Assembly: GCA_009746045.1 (NCBI GenBank)
Contig: RPFO01000392.1
Location: forward strand, 1,722,464-1,786,463
Length of the DNA: 64,000 nucleotides
From: Mesostigma viride
Taxonomy: Eukaryota > Streptophyta > Mesostigmatophyceae > Mesostigmatales > Mesostigmataceae
Direction of reading: 5' to 3'
The notes beneath the pieces were generated by a model. It searched no databases, was not told the origin of the DNA, and saw only the letters and a list, made by a program, of their open reading frames with translations. Each line of letters begins with the position of its first letter. Within the stretch, counting starts at the first letter, position 1. Shown here piece by piece: positions 20,662 to 32,800 of this stretch. The translations under genes and the position numbers were made by a program.

Positions 20662-23600
20662 CTATTTTGTAAACCAGCCCCTGTACAACCTAGCAATATC
20701 CAATGGCTGTCCTTGGGGGGCAAGCATGTCCATGAGTTGCCCTAAGCCGTGATATATCACAACCTCACATATATTCATCGTAGGCCATGTATAACTGCCG
20801 TCAAAGTCAGGTGGGTCAAGACGAGCGTTTTCATTTTTGGTAGAATGTGCATTTTGAATTATGTTGTAAGAGCTAGGCACCTACCACTTCAGGGATGATA
20901 AACAATTAGTTGCTGAACAGTTTGAGCCATTGGGGTCATCATTTGGGTGGGTATACCAGCAGTTACACCCAGTACAGCCCATAGTTGGTAAAAAGCAACC
21001 AAGGGGGTAGGAGTGGGCATACTACCTACTAATACCTACTAATATGGCCCCCAACCATGCCACACAATACATTTCCCTTCCACAATGATGGGGAAACATA
21101 ACTGCATCATCACACTGCCCTTACATGGCACCTATGTGCAGGTGCCACCTTGTCCATGCACGTAGGTAACGTGGTACGGATACCCTACGCAAGGCATGCA
21201 TTCTAGGAGGCAGCCACCAACAAACTAGTGATTTTAAGGGGACTCGCACGTCCAAAAGCCTGAAAAACTGACCTTAATGAATATCAGTTCCAATGCACTT
21301 GGGAACCATCTAGTGATAATTGAGTACCATAAATATGATGTTTGGACATTCACGCCACCACTTGTTGGGGGTACTACCCCCAACCACGCACCGGTGGCGA
21401 GCTAAAAATAGAAAAAGACGCTATTTATGAGATATTTTGCCCAAGACAAACCACTTATCCAAATGACCTGCCCATACATTCCTGCAAAGTTCCCCCACTT
21501 CTCAAAAATCTGGGCTATTCACATGGTCAAAATAATCACATTTGTTTGAGTTATTAATTTTCCCGCAAAATGGGTACTTTTTTGAGCCAAAAAAAATAAA
21601 TCAAATCATCAACACATCGAATGGGGTCATCCATACATGCGAAATTCCACTGAGTGGGGGGAAACACAACCCCAAAGTTTGAGCTCATTCTGACAAGCGT
21701 AGCTCAAGTTATTGATTTTTCTGTGATGCCACCTGGGTAGACGCTAAAAGAGAATTGAGCTAGTGCTGAGCCAAAATGACATCTGTTTTGCTACCCTAGA
21801 CACCCCAAAACATGCCCACTTTGATCACGCAGTGTGAGGAGGATGTCCGGAGCCTCATACGCCCCACCCCTCAATCGGCACAGCCAGCCTTGTGAGTCTA
21901 CCCTTAACAACAAGGCCGGTAGGACGACACGCCTGAGCAGCATATGTCATGCCTTTCTCAGGCTAATAATGTGTGATTTTGTGCCAACAACCAAGTTGTT
22001 TCACCCAACAACACATTAAAAACCCTCTTCCAAAATGCCCAACGAGCCGGACACGTGGAGGACCACACACGCAGTATATAAAGAGAAAATAAGCTGACTT
22101 CTTATCCAGCCAACCTGTGGCTAGCTGCTCTGGTTAGCATGACAAAGGCTATCATTTACTCAGTGGGAAAGGTGAAGAGACCATTGGAACAACCTACCTG
22201 ACGCATGTGCCACCAAAGCATTGTGTCCCGCAAAATGCAGACTGCCTCCTTTCTAACAAGCACGAGCCACTTTCTTTAGGAGACAGGTGCCAGCTCGTCA
22301 GTGTCTGGGGAAAATGATGCCGCTGCTTAGGAAGACCGCGTGAATTAATTCCTCGAACACAACTGTCTATAAAGCAAAAGAAATTTCAGAGAAGCATGGA
22401 AATAAAAGCATTACACCTTCCCGACAGGTTGCGGGCCACGCGCTGCAGAAAGCCAGCCATGTCACAGACGAACTTGCTAAAAGACATCCAGGAATCCAGC
22501 GATGCAGCGCCAGGACCCGCAACTTCCTGGCTGCATCTGGCCGGAAAGAAGGCAAAAAGCTTACGCTCAACGAGCTAAGAGAGCAGGAAAACGCTAGATC
22601 TATTAGGACGTTTAATACAAGAACGTACCATAACGGGCATATATTCGTGCCCAGACGCACAAGAAAGGCCACCCTTTCATGGAGAGGTTGGGCGCGCATC
22701 GCGCAGGCCTAATGTTATCTTACCGCAAAATGACGGGAAAGGTAAAGATAGCAGTGGGAATTTTTACGGCTTTAGAAACATCATTAAACTAGCTTTCCTT
22801 ACGACCATCAAAACTGGCAACAATCGACAATCACACCGGCAGGCATCCATTATACTTTATTCATCCCGACAGAAATTCAGGCCGGACCCCCCCTGCCGAT
22901 GGCAAAGAAAAAAAGTCCGCGACATCATAGATCGCAACCATCCCACCATAAATTAGAATCAGTAGCTAATTTTCTCCAACAATCGAGCATTTTTTCTGCT
23001 TTCCGCGAGCCAGATTTGTCACGTTTCGTCTAAAAGCAGTCGCCATGGCCACTTCCGCAAGGGGTGCGCGCACCGTGCACCCACTTTTCACGGTACGGAG
23101 GGTACCGCGGAATTTTTTTGGCGCGGAAAATATTCGCCGCGCCGAGTCCCCTTAAGCCTATTTCAGTTTGCCCCAGCAAGGATAAACTAGGCCTAAGCTG
23201 CTATAGCTTGCCAGGTGATGGCCAGCACACCTGGTGGCACATGCTGACAATGGGAAGCTTCTACTCACCGGTTACATGCTTGATGATGCCACAGAGACCA
23301 GCCAACTGCCTCACACTCATGCAATATGTGTGTGGGAAATGTATAACAAACATATATGGAGGTATTCAAACCCATATAGCCTCTAAAACTTATCACCATC
23401 ACACTGTGGCAGGTCAACTGACTGAGGGAAGCATCTAAGAAGGGTGTTTTAGAAAGGGGCCAGGCCAGGGTCAAGAAAGAGCATGAATAAAGCAAAAAGA
23501 ATGTGCTACACAAGCTAGAACGTATATATAAACGTTAAACATCGATAGGAAAACGATGCTTAAGCTTTACCAGGCATGGATGGCGTTACCTTGGCCCAGG

Positions 23601-24132
23601 CGGTGGCCGCAAAATGGCGCATTTCGGCACACCAAAGTTGTGCAGCATGGTCGCTGGATTCGGCGATTTCTGGCCACCCTTGCACGTTTACGACTACAAA
23701 TCATCATAAAAAGTACAAAGAAACCAATATGTCCTTTAAAATACGCCGGAAAGGTATTGCTGTCAACGTTTCTATCGTCCGGCCTGATCGCAGTTTTTTC
23801 CAGCAAGAACGCTGCCGACACCTATCAAATGGCATTCCCACGAACCAAAAATTGGCCTGTATGATCTTTAGGACGTATAAAATCAATATCCTAAGTTTGG
23901 CCAGAAAATTCTAACTCAAACGTAAATGCCATGCGTGGGCGCAAGCCGCCATGGCCAGGTCGTCGTTTTCCGGAATGCACGTTGTACGTGAAAAAGTACC
24001 CTGACCCCTTGTACTTTGACCGGCCAGAACACCTGTTAAACTTGGTCAAAATATAGCAAACCCTAGTATCATGTTCTGGAGAAACTTATAAACTTTCATT
24101 CTTCTCAGCTAAACGTTTCCTAATTCCCAATG
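20662..24132. other. Spacer without recognisable gene
   Basis: No domain-bearing frame was found. Noted structures: a perfect 10-bp inverted repeat, GTTGGGGGTACTACCCCCAAC, at 21364-21384; a TATATAAAG box at 22075-22083 with no convincing ORF directly downstream; and an open plus-strand stretch at 22425-22712 listed separately. The rest is moderately AT-rich single-copy-looking sequence that ends at the C1 target duplication GTATT (24133-24137). Confidence 0.5.
22425..22712 (+). CDS. Possible terminal exon, unknown protein
   Basis: An open frame of 95 codons without Met, preceded by TTACACCTTCCCGACAG, which could serve as a splice acceptor ending at 22427. It stops at TAA (22710-22712). The translation is rich in Arg/Lys and reads smoothly (LTLNELREQENARSIRTF, YHNGHIFVPRRTRKATLSW). 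No family is recognised. It may be chance; chance frames of this length are common in the region. Confidence 0.2.
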   Translation, partial: QVAGHALQKASHVTDELAKRHPGIQRCSARTRNFLAASGRKEGKKLTLNELREQENARSIRTFNTRTYHNGHIFVPRRTRKATLSWRGWARIAQA

Positions 24133-24137
24133 GTATT

Positions 24138-24569
24138 TGTCAGAAGTATCGACACACCTGCCTGAAACTAGTACTTATAGTTTAGTGCTAGCTCTGGACT
24201 ACATGGACGGGCATGTGCCGCATGTTTAAGTTCTGTTCCATAAGTGACCCAGTCATTCTGTGACTGACCTTGAACTTTGGTTGTGAATGGTTGGCTTGAG
24301 ATCACGTTATGATTGTAACTGCCACACAGTCAGAAAAGACCCAGTTTGGTGTGGCCACGTTGTAGGTAGATCATAACTGCTACCCAGTAGCTGAGCCTGG
24401 AATTGTTTAAAAGGCGAAGCTACGCACCTTGTTTGCTCTCTCAGTACCTCACACCTCACACACTCCTGTGGTGGAACTAGCAGCCGGCCAGCTGCCGACT
24501 GAGACTTATTTTTATCTGAGTGAAATAAAGTAAAACTTTGTGGCAAACATTGTTTTCTCACTCCTAACA
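24138..24569 (+). repeat. C1 5' LTR
   Basis: TGTCAGAAGTATCG ... CACTCCTAACA. Contains a GTTTAAAAGG possible TATA-like motif near 24405 and a GAAATAAAGT stretch near 24521. It matches 37899-38330 without a difference that I could see. Confidence 0.95.
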
Positions 24570-24586
24570 TGGCATCGGAGTGCGGT
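24570..24586 (+). promoter_or_regulatory. C1 primer-binding site
   Basis: TGGCATCGGAGTGCGG follows the 5' LTR without a gap. The TGG start pairs with the CCA end of a tRNA; which tRNA cannot be told without the host tRNA set. Confidence 0.7.
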
Positions 24587-24814
24587 TCGCACGCCTTTCG
24601 ACCTGCTTACCGCTGGTAAAAGTCGTTTCCGGAGGCTCTGCTCGCGGTTGACTTTACATTTGTGTATTTCGGCAAGATTTGCATGACGACAGCGTAGGCG
24701 GAGGTTTGATTCCCGTCTGGCGCGTAATACAAAAGGTGCTTGGTTCGATTCCTGGACGGAATCTCTTGGTCAACGTTACCTTTTTTTCAGAGTTTTCTGC
24801 TGTTTTTTGCTGGA

Positions 24815-25819
24815 ATGGCTTCCGGCACTCGTAGCCAGGTCGCTTCCGCGAGTCGCGCTGCTGGCAGTAACGATTTTGATGCCGACGACTCTGCCGGTCT
24901 GGCCGCTTTGACTGCAACTTCCGTAACTCTAACCGATTCGGGTCTCCCAGGCGAAGTATTTTTTGACGCAGCAGCTGGGCTGGCTGCCCTGGCTTTGCCC
25001 CGCCCGGTGGTGACGAGGACGCCGCCCTCGGTGCTCCCGATGGTGAGAATCGGGCCGTTAACGGTGGTGGTTTGAGCCGCGGTACGGCGGGGGGGGCCCC
25101 GCCCGAGCCTCCTTTGTGGCTTGCAAGGAGCTTTTGAAGGATGTTCGTGGGGTCAAGGTTTTTACCGGCTCAGATTGGACGCTGTGGATCCCTTTTAAGG
25201 ACCATTTTTTGGGCCTTGTTTCCCTTTATGCTGGCCTCCTTGGAGTGCTGGCAGGTGTTGTCCAGAACGTGCAACTGGATCGGCTCCTTTACGTTGCCTT
25301 GTTGGCCGTCGTCGATGGGCCTGCGCGTGCCTTGATGCAGACGCTCCCCCTGGATCGTCGCCTGGGCAGTCTGGCCATCACCAAGCTCATCCAGGTCTAT
25401 GAGCATGGCAAGCTCACCAAGTCCATGCGTCTGGACTTGTGGAAACAAATGGCCCAACTTCGTCAAACTGCTCGCGAGACTGTGGAGCCGTATGTGAACC
25501 GCTCGGAACTGCTGTACGCCAAGCTACAGGCTGCAGGCATTACGTTCCCAGTCGCTGCCTTCATTGCCAGCGTCCTCAGCGGTCTGCGCGCCGAGTACCG
25601 GCCCGCGCTAATCTCCCTCCGTCTTGACGAGGTCGAGACTGTTCCGGTCCTGCGGCAGCGCCTGATGGAAGTTGAAGATCTGCTGACGGGTGGCCTCCCG
25701 TCCCCTGCAGATTCTGGCTCTGCCTCCAACCACGCGTACCATACCCCTGGCCGGGGGCGTGGCCCACGGAATGGCGGTGCCCGCGGCAACGGCAACGGCA
25801 ACAGCAACGGCACCGGAAG

Positions 25820-25883
<64 letters not shown>

Positions 25884-28261
25884 CACGGCAACGGCCGCGC
25901 CCACGGCAATGGCCACGGCAACGGCCACGGCCATGGCGGTAGCAGCGGGGGGCGCGGCGGGCGCGGTGGTGGTCGCGGTGGTGGCGCAGGGGTCGGGCGT
26001 GGCCGCGGGCCGCCCTGCTCCGTCTGCGCCAAGCCTGGACATGACGCCGCCACCTGCTGGACTGCCCATCCCGCCCAGCGCCCTGCTCACCTCCGCGGTG
26101 ACGGCGCCGGGCACGCCCATCACACCGACGCAGGCCTGCCTCCCTTGGAGACGACGTACGCGTTCCACGTGGGTCGAGGCCCTTTGTGTGCTTCCCTGCG
26201 CGCCAACCCTTTGGGTGCTTCCCTGCGCGACGGTGTGCAGCCCCACGGGCAGGCCTCGCTTCGTCCCGTGCACGGCCTTGCGCCTTCCCCGTCCCGCTCG
26301 GGCAGTCGTCTCTCGGCACCCCGCCCCAGCACCTCCTCGGACTCGACGGCTGGTTCCTCAACCACCGCTCCTTCTGTGCTTCACACGGCCGCAACGGCCA
26401 CGGCTAGGTGTGCCCCGGAGTGGGTGGTTGACACGGGTGCCACGTACCACATGACGCCTCACCGGGTGGACTTTGGCGATGGATTTGATCCCGCCTTTCG
26501 GCTGCGCATCACCGGCTCGGGCGGCAATCTGCATGCGGGCGGCAGGGGCCCTCTGCTTCTCCGGCTCGGCACCCCGGACGTGCACCTCGGCCCAGCTTTG
26601 TATGTCCCAGGCCTTCAGGCCCGCCTACTCTCGGTGAGCCAGCTCTTTAAAGCCGGCCATGATGTGGACTTTAAGCACCTGCGCCTCACTTTGGGGACCC
26701 GCACGTTCCCCCTCGTGGAGTGTGACGGCATTTACTTGCTCCGCGGGGTGGCGCCCCATGCCCTCGCCACATCGGCCGCCCCCGTGGACCTAATGCAGTG
26801 GCACCTGCGCCTCGGACACGCTGGCGCGGATCGTATTGCTCGGCTAGCCGCCGACCCCGCCTCAAACATGGTGACCCACGGTCCCAAGGCTCCCACGTGT
26901 CCTTCCTGCCCTGCCGGACACTTGCGGCGGAGCAGCTTTCCCCCCAGCACGACGCCACGCTGCGCGACCCCTCGCCATCGCCTGCACTGCGACCTGCTAG
27001 GTCCCATGCGGACCCCTGCCGTGTTGGGGGACTGGCGGTATGTCCTGGGCATCACGGATGAAGCCACTCGTTTTCACTGGGTTTACTTCTTGAAGACGAA
27101 GGACGCTGCCGTTGGGAGCCTGCGTCACTTCCTGGCCACGGAGATCAAGCCGTTCCGGGCGTCCGCGGCCACGGCGCCTGTGGAGCTTCGCTCCGACCAA
27201 GACGCGGTTTTCACTGGCCAGGACTGGCGCGCCGTCTGCGCCGAGTATGGCGTGCGGCAAGAGTTCTCGTCCCCCTATACGCCGGAGCAGAACGGCGTGG
27301 CGGAGCGATTCTGGGGCGTCGCAGTTAGCATGACCAGGAGCATGCTGGCGCATGCTGGCCTCGGCAAGGAGTTCTGGGCTCTAGCCTTTGCATGCGCCAT
27401 CTACATCATCAACAGGCTGCCCTGCCGCAGCAACCCGGAGCACGCAACGCCCTACTTCCTCATGTATGGGCGCCCTGCGGATTTATCCGGCATGCGTGTG
27501 TTTGGCTGCCCCTCCCACGTCTTGGTTGAGGGGGCAGCCCGTGAGAAGTTTGATTCTCGCGCTGAGGATGGCCTCTTCGTGGGATACAAGCTTGACTCCC
27601 CGGCCTACCTCGTATGGGTGCCCGACAAGGCGACGGGCGGCGGGCGTGTCATCGAGCGCAAGCACGTGCAGTTCGACGAGACGTGGCGCAACCGGGCCCC
27701 GCAGGCTGCGCAGTGGCTCCCGGCGGCCCCCTTTGCGGAGGCCGACCTCTTTCCCGCCGACATGCTGACTCCTGCCCCTTTGCAGTTACCCTCTGCCTCT
27801 GCCGAGGACTCTGGGGGGCCGGCAACGCCCTCCACTGCCTTGCCCGCAGGCCGTGAGGACACCTATGTCAGCATCGGGGGGACTCCTGAGCGTTTCGTTC
27901 TCCCCCCGGCCGCCGCTGCGGCCATCCAGGCACTTGTGCGGAACGGCCATGCTCCGACGGCTCCGGCTCCTGCCTCGGCGCCGACATCTTACCTCACCGT
28001 GTCAGATGCTCGACAGCATGCCCCTCTGTTGCGCGGACAGGCCTCTGGCCACTCGCGTTCTGCGGCGTCATATGAACACGCCGGGGCGGGGATGCCTCCG
28101 CCGCATTTGAGTACCTCGGTTGACCTGGAGAGCACGGCTGACAGCACCGGCTATTCTCCTCCGGCGTCCCCTTGTGCCTCTGCAGGTCTCCTCCCCGTGT
28201 GGGGTTCCCGTGGTGCTGCCTTGTGTGGCGACCTTTCTCATGGCAGTAACACCCCCGCTCC
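24815..28261 (+). pseudogene. C1 gag-protease-integrase
   Basis: Translation probably begins at ATG 24815 (MASGTRSQVASASRAAG). The frame is lost near the G-run at 25088-25096 and resumes by 25116, from where it is open to the E2 insertion. In 25116-frame numbering: helical copia gag (1-190); a Gly/Asn/His repeat (223-290); CCHC knuckle CSVCAKPGHDAATC (301-314); protease WVVDTGATYHM (D439); HHCC (H563, H568, C595, C598); integrase core D626 (CDLLGP), D694 (LRSDQDAVF) and E730 (QNGVAERF), with the canonical 35 residues between the last two. The conserved region after the core (VFGCPSHVLVEG...DGLFVGYK) is present. This copy is a useful in-window standard against which E1 and E2 look aberrant. 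Confidence 0.92.
25789..25935 (+). repeat. GGCAAC hexanucleotide repeat within gag
   Basis: About two dozen near-perfect GGCAAC/GGCCAC units encode alternating Gly-Asn and Gly-His residues just before the zinc knuckle of C1 gag. The repeat keeps frame because the unit is 6 bp. It is followed by a Gly/Arg-rich (RGG-like) stretch, a common RNA-binding composition. Confidence 0.9.
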
Positions 28262-28878
28262 AGTTGTGAGGGTAAGAATGCCACGAATTCCGCCATGGTT
28301 CTTGCAGGAAGTTGCCTTTATTAACAATCAGGAAACACAGACGTAAGTCACGTCACTTCCAAGACTGCACGCAGCACAGACGACAGGGTCGCAGTGCCAA
28401 GAGAACGTGCACGCAAGAACTAGCGTCCCGGTGTGACCAAGTCACTCATATAGCTTACTAGGGACGCGTCCAAGTATTCAGCTGCACTGTCACAGCTGAA
28501 CTGTCAATCAATTGATTACACAGACTCTGGCACGCCTTTGGAGCGCAGATCTATCAATTGTCCATACGGCTAGTCCTGTGGACCTATCCGTACACTAGTC
28601 AGCATCAATTGTCTCATAGGTCCTGGCGCGCTACAGTGCGCCTACCTATCAATTGACCATCAAGTCCTGTACAAGTCCTGTCAACGTCCTGCGGACTATC
28701 AAAGTGACACTTGTACATCCTGTGTCCGTACGCGCCCACAGTGGCGCGCCGGGTACTGTCGGCACAGCCTAGGAAACGTCATAACTTTTACGTTCCTTAA
28801 CCAAATGAGGCGTTCAAGGTGCCGTTGGAAAGAGCGTAACAATCTCTATCCATCTAACGTAAATCCTTTACGTTAACT
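28262..28878 (-). repeat. E2 3' LTR
   Basis: Low-coordinate LTR; 3' in the sense of the element. Starts AGTTGTGAGGGTAAG and ends TTTACGTTAACT. It contains repeated ATCAATTG/CAATTGA blocks and a GTCCTGT motif repeated several times (about 28510-28690). The GCTCC target duplication precedes it. Confidence 0.95.
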
Positions 28879-29826
28879 CCAATCCCTTCTTTTCTTTAGG
28901 GTCACATCCCCTGCCAGGGACCCTTGAAGTAGCTTGAAATGTCCTTCACTCCAGCTTGAAGCTTGAACAGATGTCTTTAATGGCCAATGCCATTCCCCCA
29001 GCCCTTTCTTTTAAGGAACTGGAAAAGAAACAGATCTGCCACAGGGAAAACCATTTCATGAGAAATGGAGAAAACCTATGGAAGTGGCATTACAGAGTAC
29101 CACCAGATATTAGAAGCACACAAAATTAAATACATACAGGTTAATTCTATGAGGTCTTCTCCAGGAATTAATCCCATCACCTCGGTAGAGCCTCCAGTAC
29201 AATGACCTTCTGGCGGTGAGTTACATTAATCCCAGATACTAATCCCATAAAACCCAGTACATATTCAATATAAGTACAATAAATCCATGACAATTAAAAT
29301 ACCACTTGACAAAGTAAGGCGTATTACAATAGTTTGCCTGTCATTCTCTCAACAGGGGTCTATTGGCGCCCGTCTTACGGCGCCCGTCTACTTGCCAGAT
29401 GGTAAACTGCCACAGCAAACAAATGACAAAATGAAACACATAGGCAACAATTAAATCCTGCCCTGGGGAACTAGGGAAGTCTGAACAGGCAAACACCTGA
29501 ACAGGCCAGCTTGTAGAAACATAATACCAGGGAATCGAACCCCGCCCTATAAACCCCAGAATAAAGGTTCCCAGACCATTGTGAGAAGTATGTACAAATA
29601 TACATTTCTTTTAAAATAGAATACATGGTCTGTAATGGACCTGTCAACCTTGTGTAGTCAACAGCATGAACCCCAGCCAAAACCTGGCTGTATCCTGATT
29701 AAAATCAGAGTGAGTGTACCATGGTCCATGAGCCTTAGTACAGACTAAAATACAGGTATTATGCCAGTCACAATGCTGACACTACCACACAATCTGCTCT
29801 CCAATGCCCTATAACCATGCACCAGC
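28879..29826 (-). other. E2 3' non-coding region
   Basis: About 0.95 kb between the end of pol and the 3' LTR, with no recognisable coding sequence. It holds a B-box-like motif on the minus strand (GGTTCGATTCC at about 29529-29539) that is not part of a complete tRNA. The polypurine tract would lie next to 28879: on the minus strand the sequence there is AAAGAAAAGAAGGGATTGG, clearly purine-rich. Confidence 0.65.
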
Positions 29827-32800
29827 TTAGACAGCTTGCTGAGATGGGTCCATCAGAGACTGAAGAACCTTGTATTGCACTGCTGCCTTCTGCACTAGCT
29901 TGGTCAAAGCATCAGCAGGATTGTCAACCCCAGGGATATGCTCAATATTGGCCAAGGAGGACAACTCCTTAAGAAGGAGATAATCCAAGTCCCTACTTCT
30001 GGCCATCTGCCTGTGCACAAACTGCACCATCCCCATGGAGTCTGTTTTTAGAAGAGTGGTAACCTGAAGTGGCCAAGGAGTGTTAGAAGTCATCTGATGA
30101 AGCAACTCCTTCAGATAAAGGCTTGTGTGAATGCCTTCACAAATAGCCCTGCATTCTGCCACATCACTGCTGACAGCCACCCGTTTGTGCAGGCGACTAA
30201 ACCAGCTCACCAAACTCCCCAGGCCTTCCTGTCTGAGCACAAAGAGCCCTGCAGCCCTGCCCCTGACCTTGGAGACCTGCCTGCTGTCCATTGAGCTATC
30301 CACATACAGCTCCATGCAAATGGGTTGTGATAAATCCACTGCAGACAACAGAATGCCAGATGAAGCCCTGACCTGATCAGCCACCTTGGCAGACCCTAGC
30401 TCCACCAGCATGTCATCAGGCAACCTGGCTATGACCATAAGGTCTGGCCTGGAAATGCCTGCCACCCAAGCAACCATGCCCCTCACCATGGGACACAGTG
30501 CCTGTGTGATGGTTGGAGGAAGCTTGCTAATGAGGGTCTCTTGATAGTCATTGCCCCCCACCAGCAGCATACGCCACTCCCCTCCCTTCTTCACCAGTGT
30601 GGCCTCCATGCCCACAAACAGCAGAGGCTCATTCTCCACCTGCCATTGCTCCCTACCCAGAGGAAACTTGGACTTAATGATGGAGATCAGCTCCTTAAGC
30701 CACGACGTGGGAGCTATCAGATGTAGGTCATCCCCGTGCAGCGAAGCATACACTGGCAGGCCTTCCCATTGCCCCAGAAACAGACAGGGGTCTACAGGAG
30801 AGACCTTCAAGTTGCAATGCTCCTTCAGGAAACGGTTGAGAGTCTCCCTCCAGATTATTGGACTTGACCTCAGGCCCTCCAGGCCCTTGAGGATTTTAAG
30901 GAACTCCGTGTGGATGTCCCTTTTCCATACAGCAGGCACCCTAACATAGAAAGGCGTCTTGCCCTCCCACTTTTCCTGTGCCACATCTGCATCACCCTCC
31001 AGAAATGCCCTCTTGAAGTCTATCACCACTGAGCCATAGTCCAAGCCCTTGTTGAGAAGGCCTAGAAAGACACACAGCAGCAGCCTCCAAGTATCATGCA
31101 GCATGCCAGGGGTATACAACTCCTCAGCAGTGCACTCACCAGTACCCTTGAACTCATTCAGCACTGGCCTGACATGTGGTACCTTGACCCCGTCCACCTC
31201 CTTCATCTTGATGACAAACTTGAGCTTGAGTAGACGTCGTGCAGGAGGCAGGTCATTGACAGGTTCCACGCATTTCTTGGAGATCCAGTCCTCCCCAGAT
31301 TTAATCAGACCCAGTGTGACCTGGGGACACATAATGGGAGAGGACATGAGCTTCACCAGGCCTTGGTAGTTGATAGGGCTGTGTCCAGCAAGTGAGTGAG
31401 GACCAATGCCCAAACTGCTTGGATGACTAGCAGCTGGCAGTATGAGGTCATCAACCAAGGGCTCCTGCCCCTGGCACACTTGCACACGCTTAACCGTCCT
31501 GGTTACTGCACGTGATAGGTGAGTGGTCCTGAAATTAATCAGTGGGACCTGACCAGCCCCTTCCTTAGTCAGGAGAGAGGACGTGATCACTACCCCATCC
31601 TGGCATAGGAAATTCTGCCCCAGAAGAGCAGGTCCTTGATAGCCCTCCAAGACACAAAAAGCAGTGTCCTGTCCAAGGATAGGAATGAATACCTCACCCA
31701 GTACCTTCACGTGTACCCCGCCACTGAAGTCAGACACAAACTGATAGCTGGGTTCAGACATGCTGTACCCTGCTGCAGCCCTGGTCCCAATAATGGAGAC
31801 CTGAGAATTAGTGTCTACCTCTAAGGCAGTGTCCAGCCCCAGATTGCCATGCCACCTGAGCTTGGCTACCTTGGGCTGCTTCTTGGCCCTTTGTAGAGCC
31901 CCAATCAATCCAGCCAAACTTGTCCCCCTGGGCTTGGTTAGTGCCTTGGGCTTGACAGTTGACTCCCCAGCTGTTGACCTTGCAGCCTGTTCAACAAGTA
32001 CCTCTGCAACCTGGCCAGGGCTGACAGATTCCCCTGCAACAGATGTGGTCGTTGCGTCAGTGATGTCACCTGGGACCTGAAAATCCTGCAGATCCTGTGA
32101 GCCTTGTGCCTGACTGCCCTCATTCATCAGGTTAGGCTTGACATATGACCAACTCAGCCGGTGTACATGCTTTGGTTCGTCCTCCATGCTGACCAAGCAT
32201 GCGTGGCTAGCTTCATCAACCTGGGTAACCACCCCAGGACTCCAGCTACCACGTTTGCCATAAAGGCTAGGTTCCTTCCAAGCTAGGACCTTCTGACCCA
32301 CTTGTGGCTCCAGCATCTTCCAACCCCGGTCCTTCTCCCTCAGCTTGGCAAAGGTGACATGTGCAGCATGTTTCCAGCCCTCCAGCACATGTGGTGGGCA
32401 CAGGCCATGATATAGACCCATTGGGCTGACAGCAACTCCATCATAGTAGAAGTTAACCCTGCTGTTCAGCTGCTGCTCCACGTTCCTCAGCCATGCACTC
32501 CTGACAAGTGCAGGTGCAGACAAGGGTACCCAGTCTTCAGAGATGATCAATTTCTTGACCTCCTGGATTGCCCTCTCGATAGCACCCTGCTGCCCATGAG
32601 CCTCCCTAGGTGTAACCAGCAACTCAGGAAGGGTAGGATCACCCTTGAGATGCTGAAACTGCATGTCCACCTGGATCCTTGTGGTAGGAAACTTGGCTCT
32701 TACATTCTGCAGGGCAGCCAGCAAGTACCTGTTCTTCATAGAAGGTAAATGCTCCAGCACCTTGTATTTCGTGTACCTGTCCACGCACACCAACAGTTGC

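Noticed and set aside
22075-22083. TATATAAAG as a promoter
   Set aside because: A good TATA match but no coding frame or conserved element follows; such matches are expected by chance in AT-rich spacer.
24690-24760. Two B-box-like motifs (GGTTTGATTCC, GGTTCGATTCC) suggesting tRNA genes in the C1 leader
   Set aside because: No A box at the right distance and no acceptor or anticodon stem can be drawn; not a complete tRNA.
25463-26394. Long antisense ORFs (up to 272 codons) opposite C1 gag
   Set aside because: They are the reverse reading of the GC-rich GGCAAC repeat and flanking gag; Arg/Cys or Pro/Leu monotony marks them as shadows.
29520-29600. B-box-like GGTTCGATTCC on the minus strand in the E2 3' region
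   Set aside because: The surrounding sequence does not fold as a tRNA cloverleaf and lacks an A box.
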